DNA of 64,000 nt from Thermococcus sp. (GCF_027063845.1 NZ_JAMOQU010000019.1:97340-161339), one strand, 5' to 3'; shown: positions 44,970 to 54,433, numbered from the stretch's first letter. Notes: generated from the sequence alone by a model not told the origin. Numbers and translations: made by a program.

Positions 44970-46212
44970 TGAACCTCTCCTCCACTTCGCTTTTTATCAG
45001 CAGGAGGGCTATCGCTATCACCGTTATGGCCACTCCAACGGGCAGGACCATCCACCAGGCGCCGTTGTAGATGGCCCTCTGGGTTACCACCATCGCGAGC
45101 AGTTCTCCCCAGTTGAAGCCGAAGTTGACGTTGAAGAATCCGAGGATTGAGATTATGGATATTACCTTGGCCGCCGTTAGTATGAGCTGGGAAACCGCGT
45201 AGGGTAGAACGGCCTTCAGAACGTGCCTTTTAAGAATCCAGAGCTCGCTTCCACCAACGGCCTTTGAGGCGAGGATGTGTTCTTTTGAGAGTTCTGTCAT
45301 GGTTATTGTTCTGACGTTCTGGCTGACCTTGCCGAAGAGGAGGAGCGACTGGGCAAGGACGAAAGCACCGGTTGATATCCCTATGGTTCCATAGTAGCTG
45401 ACGCTTCCGAGTATTGGGACGAGGAGAATCATCGCTGGAACAAGGGGGAGCATCGAGGAAACCTTTGCAAAGCCTTCCACTAGGGCTCCTAGCTTTCCTG
45501 AGAGGGCCCCGAACAAGCCCGTCGCCGTGCCGAGGAGAACCGTTGTCAGGGCGGTCAGAAAAACTATCACAAGAGTCTGGGGCAGTCCACCGAGGAATAT
45601 AACCGCTATGTCCCTCCCGTCCGAGTCCGTTCCGAGGGGACCGTAAGTTCTTCCAACGACGCGGAGGGTTATTTTTGATGAGGCGTTGACTCTGAAGGTG
45701 TACTTTCCTTTTACTGGAACCCATTCGTCTCCCTCCTTTCTGAAAAACAGAATCTTAAGACCCTCCCCCTTGACTACCATGTCCGAGATGTCGTCGTTGA
45801 CTCCCATCTGTCTTGCGAGGTCAAAAACTGTGAAAAAGGCCTTTTCTGTGGACGTTATTCTCGTTATGGTGCCGGAGTAGAGCGTTACTCTCTTCCCGTC
45901 CGGTGTCAGTACCTTTACTTCTACGAAGCCGGACCAGTTTGCTGGGGGTATTATTAGGATGTCCTGTGGTGGCTGGTCGTAGTGGAAGTTGTACACGTAC
46001 TCTCCGGGCTTTTCCTCCCTCAGGTTTCCCGTTGGAGGAAGGTTCTTTCCAAAGAGGTTAACCCACTCTGGTGGGGCCATTCTGGGATTCTTCAGCCAGT
46101 AGGTTTTGTAGTTCCAGTTCTTGATGTCCTCCGCTGGAATCACGTGGGGTGAGATGAGTGCGAGGAGGACGTAGATTAGGAGAATCGCAAAGCCTGCCTT
46201 CATCTTCCTCAT
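44947..46212 (-). CDS. Peptide ABC transporter permease, DppC/OppC type, with large outside insert
   Basis: A 421-residue permease. Helix 1 is at about 7-25, then about 165 residues of beta-rich outside sequence, then the usual core beginning YGPLGTDSDGRDIAV with five helices. The ATPase-contact loop is SKAVGGSELWILKRHVLK. The insert, absent from bacterial DppC, may contact a surface binding protein. ATG 46212 overlaps the stop of the DppB-type gene upstream, so they form a pair. No ATPase or binding protein is next to it. Confidence 0.85.
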   Translation of the reverse strand: MRKMKAGFAILLIYVLLALISPHVIPAEDIKNWNYKTYWLKNPRMAPPEWVNLFGKNLPPTGNLREEKPGEYVYNFHYDQPPQDILIIPPANWSGFVEVKVLTPDGKRVTLYSGTITRITSTEKAFFTVFDLARQMGVNDDISDMVVKGEGLKILFFRKEGDEWVPVKGKYTFRVNASSKITLRVVGRTYGPLGTDSDGRDIAVIFLGGLPQTLVIVFLTALTTVLLGTATGLFGALSGKLGALVEGFAKVSSMLPLVPAMILLVPILGSVSYYGTIGISTGAFVLAQSLLLFGKVSQNVRTITMTELSKEHILASKAVGGSELWILKRHVLKAVLPYAVSQLILTAAKVISIISILGFFNVNFGFNWGELLAMVVTQRAIYNGAWWMVLPVGVAITVIAIALLLIKSEVEERFINPWESL

Positions 46213-47276
46213 TGTCTTCTCACCCTCGGGTCAAGGTATACGTAGACTATCTCGGTCAGGAGCGAATTGATGAAGTAAATCAACAGCATGGCAAAACCAA
46301 CGACAAAGATGGCCTCTGGGTAGTAGACGAACCCAACGCCCTCCGGCGGCTTGTTGATTACCCTGAAGGAGTGTAGCAGGATGTATCCGAGGCCTGGAAC
46401 GTCGAAGACGAGCTCTATGACGAGGACGCTCATGAAAACGTCCATGAAGTTGTAGGTTGTGTAGGTTAGAAAACTCGGAAAGACCACACGGAGGAGCTTT
46501 TTCATGATTCTGCCGTCGGGCAGGCCCCTTGCTATGTCGTAGGTTATGTGGTCGCTCTTCCTTTCACTCACGACGATGTTCCTCAGCGTGAAGGCGTACT
46601 CCCACGTTGCCGAGAGAATCATTGCGATAGCGGGCAGGGCGAAGCCGACGGCGTACTCACCCAGCCCGGGGGAACCCTCAGTTGAGGCGAGCTGGATTCT
46701 CATGGCGAAATCAGGAAGGACTGAAAACCTCCAAGCGAGCAGGAACACAACGGCGCCTATAAACCACACTGGAATTGCGGAGAAGAGCTGGGCCATGGTG
46801 GAAATCACGGAATCAAGGCGTCCGCCCCTGTAGCCTGCCCGTAGGCCGAGGTACGTTCCAACTGCGAGAATGCACAGTTCCACGAGGATTAGGATTACGA
46901 TGGTGTTTTTGAGGTAATAGCCCATAGGGTGGCTGAAGCCCTTGAGTCCTGCGCTCCCGAGGTCTTTGAAAACGGATAGGGAGGTTTTGAAGTAGTACTC
47001 AAGGGTTCCCGTGAAAGTTGGCTTTATCCTGAGCACCTTATACGTCCAGTACCATGCGTACTCAGTTTCGTTCATTCCCAGCTTTTCCATCTGGGCCTCA
47101 AAGTACTGCCTGTTCTCGTGTATGACCTTGAGGTTCTGCGTAAAGACGTCTTGTATTTTGTACTGTGTTAACTTCCACTGGGCAGACGTCACGAGAATTA
47201 GGAACACGAAGACGGCGACGGTAAAAAACACGAAGTTTTTGACTATTACTTTTCCAACTTGTCTTCGCGCACCCAC
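46209..47276 (-). CDS. Peptide ABC transporter permease, DppB/OppB type
   Basis: A 355-residue permease with an N-terminal helix, an outside segment of about 90 residues, and a five-helix core. The ATPase-contact loop is ARGLPDGRIMKKLLRVVFP, shared almost word for word with the other orphan DppB at 50283 (KGLPNGRIERKLLRVVLP). This shows that the two pairs are paralogous. GTG 47276 is the start, with TATA at 47306-47315 on the minus strand. It is translationally coupled to the DppC-type gene. Confidence 0.85.
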   Translation of the reverse strand: MGARRQVGKVIVKNFVFFTVAVFVFLILVTSAQWKLTQYKIQDVFTQNLKVIHENRQYFEAQMEKLGMNETEYAWYWTYKVLRIKPTFTGTLEYYFKTSLSVFKDLGSAGLKGFSHPMGYYLKNTIVILILVELCILAVGTYLGLRAGYRGGRLDSVISTMAQLFSAIPVWFIGAVVFLLAWRFSVLPDFAMRIQLASTEGSPGLGEYAVGFALPAIAMILSATWEYAFTLRNIVVSERKSDHITYDIARGLPDGRIMKKLLRVVFPSFLTYTTYNFMDVFMSVLVIELVFDVPGLGYILLHSFRVINKPPEGVGFVYYPEAIFVVGFAMLLIYFINSLLTEIVYVYLDPRVRRQ

Positions 47277-47286
47277 TTATTCCACC

Positions 47287-47307
47287 ATGAGAAATACTCA
47301 TCATGAG
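47287..47307. promoter_or_regulatory. Inverted repeat overlapping the DppB promoter
   Basis: ATGAG-AAATA-CTCAT, followed by another CATGAG, lies between the minus-strand TATA (47306-47315) and the start codon at 47276. This position over the transcript start suits a repressor site. Confidence 0.4.
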
Positions 47308-47429
47308 TTTAAAAGTTTTGACATTTTTCCTTTTTCAGTCCTCGTTCCCTTCCGTAAGAAATTGAAAAATTTCAAAGGGCTCTCAGGGAGTTTGTGGGCT
47401 TTTTCTCGATTTCCCTTTTATTAAATTTA

Positions 47430-48263
47430 TTAAACTTTGAACCTGTTTCTATCCAGCCCAAGCTTTTCCAGCACAATCTTCCACTGCTCCTCTGGTACCT
47501 CCGGCTTTTGGAGTTCCTCCTCCGCCCTCTCCCTGCTCATGAGGCCGTAGCGAACGAGAGCCGCTATTCGTCTGTGTTCGAAGCTGTGGCCGTGCTTCTC
47601 CCAGTAGAGCTGCAGAGCCGGCCCAAGAACGAGGCAGTTGGTGGTGTAGCCGGGTAACTCAGGAAACTCAAAGGGGAGCTTTTTCAGTATCTCAAAGCGC
47701 TCCCTCTCGGTCATCATTGAGAGGAGCCTAATCTGAACGACTCCACCGCTCATGAGCCTATACGGGTGGTGGCCGAATGGAAGCTCGTGGCCGGTTATTA
47801 TGTACTTGTATCCGTTCCTAAGGGCGTACTTCCTCAGCTTCTCCATCGTCCTCTTCGAGCAGGCCCGGCATGGGCTCTGGCCCTTCAGGAGGGCGTTTCT
47901 GAATATGTCGGAGTAGTCGTGGCGTAAGACTTTGAATGGAACTCCAAGATGCTTGGCTATTCGCTTCGCGTTCTCTATAGCTTCCTCGGCCATGAGCCCG
48001 TGGTCTATCATCACCGCCTCGAGCTCCGGAACTTTGTAGACTTCCTTGGCTAAATAGAGCGCAACAACGCTGTCCTTTCCGCCGGAGTAGGCAACCACTG
48101 CCCTGTCGACGTCCTTCATGAGTTCTTCAAGTTCCTTCCTGATTTTCTCCCTGTCGAGGGGGTGCTTTAGGTAAACCTGACATTCACGGCATATTGGCTT
48201 TCCGTTTACGATGTCTATTCTTGAAGTTCTCTCATCGTTGACGCAGAGTGAGCACTTCAGCAT
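47430..48263 (-). CDS. TtuA/NcsA-like PP-loop protein (probable tRNA thiolation type)
   Basis: A 277-residue PP-loop ATPase. An N-terminal metal knuckle has Cys4, Cys7, Cys25 and Cys28. The ATP loop is SGGKDS at 60-65. Cys132 and Cys135 (SPCRACSK) with Cys210 could hold the [4Fe-4S] cluster used by TtuA-type tRNA sulphur-transfer enzymes. The second, C-terminal zinc knuckle of TtuA is missing, so it is a variant and the target base is unknown. TATA near 48286 gives a leaderless ATG 48263. Confidence 0.75.
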   Translation of the reverse strand: MLKCSLCVNDERTSRIDIVNGKPICRECQVYLKHPLDREKIRKELEELMKDVDRAVVAYSGGKDSVVALYLAKEVYKVPELEAVMIDHGLMAEEAIENAKRIAKHLGVPFKVLRHDYSDIFRNALLKGQSPCRACSKRTMEKLRKYALRNGYKYIITGHELPFGHHPYRLMSGGVVQIRLLSMMTERERFEILKKLPFEFPELPGYTTNCLVLGPALQLYWEKHGHSFEHRRIAALVRYGLMSRERAEEELQKPEVPEEQWKIVLEKLGLDRNRFKV

Positions 48264-48293
48264 GGCGAAAGGAAGGGGGCGCGTTTTATAAGG

Positions 48294-48971
48294 TTACCTC
48301 CACCTTTCGAAGCCCTTAGCAGTTTTAAGAACCGAGTCAATCGTTTCCTCGGTCTTCTCCTTGCCCTTCTTTCCGGCGAAGAGCAGGACTACGGTTATCT
48401 GGTCTTCAAGGAGGATTCCCTCGTTGTTCCTCGCTATGAACCAGCCGAAGATTGCTCCGAAGATTAGGCCCGCCAACCAGAGGGTCATCACGAACAGCGT
48501 CGTCGATGTTCCCGTTGCTGTTGTCGTTAGAGAAAGGGCCTTGTAGGCCAGCGCGAAAGCTACAACGAACATGCCTTCAAGGAGCAGGCTCACCTTAACG
48601 GCCTTCCCGATTATCCCGAGGACCCTGCTATCGCTCGTGTACTTCTCGATAATCTTGCCGTCGTGAACGCTGTAAACTAACGTCCTGGAGACGTTAGCAC
48701 CGCTTCTGAAGGCCAGAAAGGCGAAGACCATGGCCAGGTAGTCCCAGCGAACCTTCCACGCCCCGTAGAGGCCTACTATGATCCAAATTGGGGTGAACAG
48801 CCGTTCGAGGGTTTTCTTCTGGTTCCTGGGAACGTCGATATGAAGGGTCCTCTTGAGCGTCGTTCCTGCCAACTTACCCGCTAGCCTGAATACCGTCATT
48901 GTCAGGTTTATGAAGGGAAACGCTAACAGGAGAAGGATTGCTAGAACCTTGGTCAGCAACGTCACCACCAC
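48294..48971 (-). CDS. Unknown membrane protein
   Basis: A 225-residue protein with about five helices: about 5-28, 65-88, 125-150 and 160-182, with a further weaker hydrophobic segment. The basic cytoplasmic segment LKRTLHIDVPRNQKKTLERL precedes the second helix. I do not recognise a family. The start is one of three GTG codons (GTGGTGGTGACG), which also resemble a ribosome site. It starts 15 bases after the DppC-type gene and may share its transcript. Confidence 0.6.
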   Translation of the reverse strand: MVVTLLTKVLAILLLLAFPFINLTMTVFRLAGKLAGTTLKRTLHIDVPRNQKKTLERLFTPIWIIVGLYGAWKVRWDYLAMVFAFLAFRSGANVSRTLVYSVHDGKIIEKYTSDSRVLGIIGKAVKVSLLLEGMFVVAFALAYKALSLTTTATGTSTTLFVMTLWLAGLIFGAIFGWFIARNNEGILLEDQITVVLLFAGKKGKEKTEETIDSVLKTAKGFERWR

Positions 48972-48985
48972 ATTTAATACGCGTT

Positions 48986-50290
48986 TCAGGTTTTAGACCT
49001 TTTGAGGAACCTTATCTCGAGGAACCTTCCAAGGTCTATAAAAGCGTAGGCTATCAGACCGAGGGAGAGGCCGAGGGGGACTATCTGCCACCAGTATGGG
49101 ACATATCTCGCTATTCCAGCCATCAGGGGCGTGCTCATTATGGTGCCCCAGTTGAACCCCGGAACGACGTGGAAGAACCCGAGGAGGGTTATGAAGGCTA
49201 TTATCCCTGGTACTGAGATTGTAAAGAGGTAAACCACGTACGGAAGCAGAACCGGAAGTATGTGAAACCTCAGGATTTGGAGTGGGCTTGCTCCCATTGC
49301 CCTGCTTGACTCTATGTACTCCTTTCTGAGCTCCTCCTCGACTATGGAGCGGATTTCCCTCGAAGAGGTGCCTATGAAGACTATGGCGACTATGAGCGCC
49401 ATCACGTAGGGGTTGACGTGTATCTTGATGTCATTGGGAGTTAGACCATACTCGATATGGCCGAGAATTACGACGAGGAGCACTGCCAGTGGCAGGGATG
49501 GGGTTGAGGTTAAAATCTTGGAGGCCGCGTTTACTATGGAACCGAACTTCGTTGAAATGACGCTCAGGGAGCCTACGGCAAAGGCGAGGAGCGCGAGAAT
49601 GCCCGCGCCGAGTATTGAAACCATTATCGTTTCCCTTGCGCCGTAGGCGTAGCCTGTCCAAACGTCCCTCCCGTAAGCATCCGTCCCCAGCCTGCCGTAG
49701 CTTAACCCTAGGACTCTAACCTTCGGCTCGTCGTTGGGTTCGAGCTTTCCGAATGTACCAGTTATTACAATTTTGTAGGTTCCCTTTAGCGGGACGAAAT
49801 GGAAGACGCAGTCCGTTCCTGGTTCGGCGAATACTGCCTTGAGCGGGTTGTGGAACAGGAGCTGGGACCACGTTGGCTTTGGATTGCACTTTTCCTCTGC
49901 GATATTCATTATCGATGAACGGATGGTGGCTAGGTTGAGGGAATCGGGAACTATTCCGTTCCAGACGGAATACTCTTTTCCGCGCGGGTCAACGATTGAT
50001 ATCCTCAGGCTCTTGGTGAGGTTTGGGATGACCAAGATGTTCTGGGGAACGCTCTCGTAGTGAAAGTCGTAGTAGTACACGAAACTGCCGTTCTGGTAGG
50101 TTCCCTCAAGCCATTCCGTCTTGGGGAGTCCTGCCAGCTTGCCGTACCACTCAGGGGGAACCCCGATGGGGTTGTACTTCCAGTAGGAGGCGTTGTTCCA
50201 GTTCTCGGCGTTTTTTTCGACAACCATGTGGGGCCCAATGATTGAGAATGCAATGAAGAATGCTATTATAAGAACCGAGAACTTACTCAT
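48986..50290 (-). CDS. Peptide ABC transporter permease, DppC/OppC type, second copy with outside insert
   Basis: A 434-residue permease with helix 1 at about 5-22, an outside insert of about 170 residues including NWNNASYWKYNP, then the core from YGRLGTDAYGRDVWTG with five helices. The insert of the first copy begins in the same style (NWNYKTYWLKNP), so the inserts are homologous. The ATPase-contact loop is SSRAMGASPLQILRFHILP. It overlaps its DppB partner by eight bases. The Cys pair in the insert could form a disulphide. Confidence 0.85.
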   Translation of the reverse strand: MSKFSVLIIAFFIAFSIIGPHMVVEKNAENWNNASYWKYNPIGVPPEWYGKLAGLPKTEWLEGTYQNGSFVYYYDFHYESVPQNILVIPNLTKSLRISIVDPRGKEYSVWNGIVPDSLNLATIRSSIMNIAEEKCNPKPTWSQLLFHNPLKAVFAEPGTDCVFHFVPLKGTYKIVITGTFGKLEPNDEPKVRVLGLSYGRLGTDAYGRDVWTGYAYGARETIMVSILGAGILALLAFAVGSLSVISTKFGSIVNAASKILTSTPSLPLAVLLVVILGHIEYGLTPNDIKIHVNPYVMALIVAIVFIGTSSREIRSIVEEELRKEYIESSRAMGASPLQILRFHILPVLLPYVVYLFTISVPGIIAFITLLGFFHVVPGFNWGTIMSTPLMAGIARYVPYWWQIVPLGLSLGLIAYAFIDLGRFLEIRFLKRSKT

Positions 50291-51281
50291 CCCGCCTCAC
50301 CCTTGGGTCGAGCTTTAGGTACAGGCCTTCAAGGATTGAAGCGTTCACGAAGTACAGGGTGGACATTATAAGACTCGCAAAGAAGAGCATGCTCCCTTTT
50401 AGGTAGAAGATTAACTCCCCGACTCCTATCATAAACGTCCTGCCGATTCCTGGAACGTTGAAGAGAACCTCCACCGCCATGTCGTTCATCAGCAGGTTTA
50501 GGAAGCTATAGCTCGTAAAGGTCAGGAAGCTCGGAAGGACAACGCGGAGGAGCTTGCGCTCTATTCTGCCGTTGGGGAGACCCTTTAGGACGTCGGTTAT
50601 GACGTAGTCCTCCTCCCTTGCCCTGATGATTAGGTTCCTGACGGTCATTGCATAAACGGGAATGTTGACCAGGGTTAGGGTGAGAATCGGCAGGGCCAGG
50701 CCCTTCAGGTGGGTGAAAACGGTAACACTGCCCTCAACGCTTGCCCGATGAATGTAGTCGAGGTAGCTCAGGGGGAGAACGCTGAGCTTCCACCAGAGAA
50801 TCCAGAGGAGTGCAACTGCCCAGAACCAGCCGGGAATAGCGGAGAAAGAGGGCCCGAGGATTCTCAGGATTCTATCTGGGATTCCTTCCCGATAACCGGC
50901 TCTCAAGCCCCACAGGGCTCCGAAGATGAGAATCAACAGGAGCGAAACCGAAAGAATTGCCAGGGTCAGGAGAATTGACGTGCCCGGGGTTGTTCCAACG
51001 GTGGAAGTGAAGATGCTGTGTGGGGTTGGGATGTAGTATATGAGAGTTGAGTTGCCCCTAGTTATCGTTATTACCTTTTCATCCTCATTTTTGAAGACGT
51101 CGGCCGAAAACTGGAAGTACTCTTTTGTTTTGTTGACGAGGTTTGCGGGGTGCAGTGCACTTCCAATGGATTCCCCGCGTAGAGTGGCTTCTGAGGATGC
51201 TATGAGAGCCGACAGTATCATAACCACCGTTATAAATATAGCCAACTCCCTTAGGATAACTCCAATTATTCTAGTGGTCAT
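50283..51281 (-). CDS. Peptide ABC transporter permease, DppB/OppB type, second copy
   Basis: A 332-residue permease with an N-terminal helix (about 9-28), a short outside segment and a five-helix core containing WGLRAGYREGIPDRILRILG. The contact loop KGLPNGRIERKLLRVVLP matches the first copy. A TATA at about 51304-51313 on the minus strand gives a leaderless ATG 51281. It heads the transcript with the second DppC copy. Confidence 0.85.
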   Translation of the reverse strand: MTTRIIGVILRELAIFITVVMILSALIASSEATLRGESIGSALHPANLVNKTKEYFQFSADVFKNEDEKVITITRGNSTLIYYIPTPHSIFTSTVGTTPGTSILLTLAILSVSLLLILIFGALWGLRAGYREGIPDRILRILGPSFSAIPGWFWAVALLWILWWKLSVLPLSYLDYIHRASVEGSVTVFTHLKGLALPILTLTLVNIPVYAMTVRNLIIRAREEDYVITDVLKGLPNGRIERKLLRVVLPSFLTFTSYSFLNLLMNDMAVEVLFNVPGIGRTFMIGVGELIFYLKGSMLFFASLIMSTLYFVNASILEGLYLKLDPRVRRDE

Positions 51282-51322
51282 CGGTTTAATTACACAAGGA
51301 ATGAATAAAAAAGTTGTGGTCG

Positions 51323-52225
51323 CTACTCAAATCTCGCCCTCTTCACAACCGGCGCGACTTCCCTCGCGACCCTCCTGACGCTGAACAGCGTGAGCGCGTC
51401 CATTTTCTTGAGCTGGGCTAAAAGGCAACCGCTTATCCTGACGTCTATGTACTTCTTTGCCTCCATCGCTGTCTTGAGAAGCTCCCTCATGCTCTCGGCC
51501 CTCTCGAAATCGAGGCCGGCTTTTCTGAGCCGGTCCACGTTGAGCTCGTGAATCGTCAACGGCTGTAGGTGCATCTCGTCTATTCCAAGGGAAGCTGCCA
51601 GCTCCGCTATCCTCGGTATGTCTTCGTCGTTTATTCCTGGCATGAATATGGTTCTCACAACCGAGCGGACGCTTTTGTCGCTCCCAACTATCCTCAGCGC
51701 GTTGACGACGGCGTCGAAGGTGTCGGCGTTCGTAATTTTGAGGTGCTTTTCGCGTGTCGAGGCGTCGAGGCTTATCATGACGATGTCGAAGTCGAGCTTT
51801 TGCCAGAGCTCCTCGGTGAGGAGCGAGCCGTTGGTCTGGAGGTCGAGCCTCGCCTCGGGAAACCTCTCGCGGAGCATTCTGTTGACCTCTACTATTCGCT
51901 TGCTCAGCAGTGGCTCCCCGTACTGCGAAACGGTTATCGCCTTCGGGTTCTCCCAGCCGTAGTAGCCCGGCTTCGGGGCCTTCCCGAGCTTCACCGCGAC
52001 GTTCGAGTAGCAGAAGATACAGTCGTGGTTGCACGCTGGAGTAAGCTCGTAGCTCGGGTGGTGAACGGGGTTTGGATTGCTCAAATCGAGGCCCTGGCAG
52101 TATCTGCAGTGGCTCGGGTAGAGCATCTCGTCAACGAACTTCTTTAGGAGCCTCGCCTCCTCGTTTTCAAGGATTTGGGGCTCGACGCCCATCTTCCTCG
52201 CAAACTCCTCCCAGCTGTACCTCAT
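51323..52225 (-). CDS. Radical SAM protein of unknown substrate
   Basis: A 300-residue enzyme with the cluster motif ACNHDCIFCYS, preceded by a second Cys pair (HCRYCQG) that may hold a metal or another cluster. The strand LDLQTNGSLL and the later block VMISLDAST follow the radical SAM barrel. The layout resembles archaeal pyruvate-formate-lyase-activating-type enzymes. GGTGAGAGG precedes the ATG. The neighbours are pyrK and a transporter, which do not suggest a substrate. Confidence 0.82.
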   Translation of the reverse strand: MRYSWEEFARKMGVEPQILENEEARLLKKFVDEMLYPSHCRYCQGLDLSNPNPVHHPSYELTPACNHDCIFCYSNVAVKLGKAPKPGYYGWENPKAITVSQYGEPLLSKRIVEVNRMLRERFPEARLDLQTNGSLLTEELWQKLDFDIVMISLDASTREKHLKITNADTFDAVVNALRIVGSDKSVRSVVRTIFMPGINDEDIPRIAELAASLGIDEMHLQPLTIHELNVDRLRKAGLDFERAESMRELLKTAMEAKKYIDVRISGCLLAQLKKMDALTLFSVRRVAREVAPVVKRARFE

Positions 52226-52271
52226 CCTCTCACCGGCCGGAGCGGATAAAAGGGACTTAAAAAGTGATTGG

Positions 52272-52973
52272 TCAGAGCAGTCCCCTAAGCTGAACCCCGT
52301 CGAAGACCGGGCCGTCTCTGCATACGAGGTACTTTCCGAGGTTGCATGAACCGCAGACGCCGATTCCGCACTTCATGTAGCGCTCCGCCGAGACTTGGAC
52401 GTTTCCGTAGTCCATGACCCTCAGAACGGCCTTGAGCATGGGTTCCGGACCGCAGGCATAAACCCCCTCAAATTCACTCTTTCTTTCGGCTAAGACGTCC
52501 GTTGGGAAGCCCTTTCTCCCAAAAGAGCCGTCGTCAGTGGTGATTACAACCTCGTCCACGTAATCCTCGATATCGAGAATGGCCAGCTCTTCCTTCGAGC
52601 GGGCGCCGTAGATTAGGGTTATCTCCTCGAAGTCCTTTCCCCACGCCCTTGCGAGGGCGTAGAGCGGTGGAATTCCAATCCCTCCGGCGACGAGCGCTAC
52701 CCGTTTCCACTTTCTCTCGAAGCCCCTCCCGTAAGGCCCGCGAACCCACAGCCTCTCGCCTTCCTCCAGCTCGAAGAGCTTCGAGGTGAAGAGCCCGACG
52801 CGCTTGACAACGAGCAGGTCCTTCCATGCCAGACTGAAGGGCTTCTCACCGACTCCTGGAAGCCAGACCATCACGAACTGCCCTGGCATGAAGTCGAACC
52901 CCTTCGAGAGCCTAAAGGCCTTAACGTTCTTTGCAACCTCCCAGGTTTCCCTCAGCTCAACCACGCTGTACAT
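52272..52973 (-). CDS. pyrK: Dihydroorotate dehydrogenase electron-transfer subunit
   Basis: A 233-residue FAD, NAD and [2Fe-2S] protein that passes electrons from PyrD. The FAD part has MPGQFVMVWLPG and KPFSLAW, the NAD part has ALVAGGIGIPPLYALA, and the cluster is bound by CGIGVCGSC with a further Cys in YLVCRDGPVF. The start lies inside the end of pyrC (17-base overlap). pyrD, its usual partner, is not in the window. Confidence 0.88.
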   Translation of the reverse strand: MYSVVELRETWEVAKNVKAFRLSKGFDFMPGQFVMVWLPGVGEKPFSLAWKDLLVVKRVGLFTSKLFELEEGERLWVRGPYGRGFERKWKRVALVAGGIGIPPLYALARAWGKDFEEITLIYGARSKEELAILDIEDYVDEVVITTDDGSFGRKGFPTDVLAERKSEFEGVYACGPEPMLKAVLRVMDYGNVQVSAERYMKCGIGVCGSCNLGKYLVCRDGPVFDGVQLRGLL

Positions 52974-54180
52974 CCAAACGAACCCCCTCAGGCTTTCCTA
53001 CGATTTCGTCAGCCTCCATAACGACTTTTCCGCGGAGAATCGTCATCACAACCTTTCCCTTTAACTTCCTTCCCTCCCAGGGGCTCCATTTAGCTTTGGT
53101 GTAGAACTCCTCCGGTTTGACCGTCCACTCCCGCTTAAGGTCAACGACCGTAAAGGTGGCCTCGTTTCCGATGGCGAAGTTCCTACCTCTGATTCCGAAG
53201 ACCTTAATCGGGTTGTCGTGCATCTTCTCAACGATGTCAAGGATATCTATAATCCCACGGTTCACTGCATCGAGGAGGAGCGCAACCTCCGTCTCGAGCC
53301 CAGGAATCCCCGCCGCTCCCGCTTCCTTGTCCTCGAGCGTGTGCGGTGCGTGGTCGCTTGCTATTATAGGAATCCGCGAGAAGTTCTCCCAGAGCGCTTT
53401 AACGTGCTCCTCCGTCCTCAGAGGGGGATAGACCTTCAGGAGCGGGTTCCTCTCGTAGTTCCTCTTCGTCAGGAACAAGTGGTGGGGCGTGACCTCGAAG
53501 CTCACCCAGGGGAGGTTTTTTCGGAGTATGGCTTCAATTCCTCCCCTCGTTGAGACATGGCAGATGTTGAGGGGCTTTTTGAGACTCTCAGCGCTTTCAA
53601 GAGCTCGCTTTACAGCCACTTCTTCGACCTCTGGCGGTCTCTCGGGTTTCTCATGGATTAGCTCTGCATCTTCCGCATGGACGCTCAGAACGCCGGGTGA
53701 GCAGGCGTAGTCCCTTTCAAAGTCCTCTGAGTAGATTCCGCCTGTGGAGGCGCCCATAAAGGCTTTGTAGAAATCTGCCCTGGCTTTTTTAGCCTCTCCG
53801 CAGTTGCTCCTCATCAAAAAGCTGAGGGCATAGTCGGCGTAGGCATTCCTTCGGAAGAGCTCAAGGCGCTTCTCAAAGGTCCTTGAGTCCATGACAGGTG
53901 GCTTCGTGTTGGGCATGTCAAAAACTGCCGTGATTCCTCCATGTAGAGCAGCCTTCGTCCCGCTCTCAACGGTTTCTTTTTCCTTCTGCTTGAAGTCTCT
54001 GAGGTGGACGTGGGTGTCCATGAGGCCCGGAAGGATTAGATACCCGGATAAATCCAGCTCTTTTTCTCCACGAAGCTCTTGAACAGATATCTTTGATATT
54101 CTGCCGTTGTCAACACCTATACTGCCTTCCACAATCCGTCCTTTGAAAAGGAACTTTCCCTTTAAAACGAGCTCGTGCAT
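52957..54180 (-). CDS. pyrC: Dihydroorotase
   Basis: A 407-residue amidohydrolase of pyrimidine synthesis. The first metal motif is MDTHVHLRDF, later ligands are in NICHVSTRGG and SDHAPHT. A bridging Lys may come from FYKAFMGAS. TATA (minus strand CTTAAAAC, 54211-54218) is at leaderless distance from ATG 54180, so the longer start 54192 is unlikely. The gene is co-transcribed with pyrK. Confidence 0.92.
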   Translation of the reverse strand: MHELVLKGKFLFKGRIVEGSIGVDNGRISKISVQELRGEKELDLSGYLILPGLMDTHVHLRDFKQKEKETVESGTKAALHGGITAVFDMPNTKPPVMDSRTFEKRLELFRRNAYADYALSFLMRSNCGEAKKARADFYKAFMGASTGGIYSEDFERDYACSPGVLSVHAEDAELIHEKPERPPEVEEVAVKRALESAESLKKPLNICHVSTRGGIEAILRKNLPWVSFEVTPHHLFLTKRNYERNPLLKVYPPLRTEEHVKALWENFSRIPIIASDHAPHTLEDKEAGAAGIPGLETEVALLLDAVNRGIIDILDIVEKMHDNPIKVFGIRGRNFAIGNEATFTVVDLKREWTVKPEEFYTKAKWSPWEGRKLKGKVVMTILRGKVVMEADEIVGKPEGVRLDVQRG

Positions 54181-54433
54181 TGAAGCCCGCACGGGGTTTT
54201 TTGGTTCGGGGTTTTAAGATTTTTGATTGTGAAATCGGAAGGAGATACTTTTTTCGACTTTCTATGGGGAGAGTATCTGCTTATTTTGCGTTTAACCAGT
54301 CTGTGCCACCGGCTGCTTTTTCATGGGAATGCTCGATATCGCATTGCCGTGTTCCTCCTCAGGATTCTTTCCAATTTTGAATAGCGCCGTTGTCATCTTG
54401 GTTGCATTTCCGTTCCTTTTACACTAACGTAAC

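Noticed and set aside
54180-54380. 66-codon plus-strand frame in the pyrC upstream region
   Set aside because: No ribosome site, overlaps the pyrC promoter, and the codon use does not match neighbouring genes.
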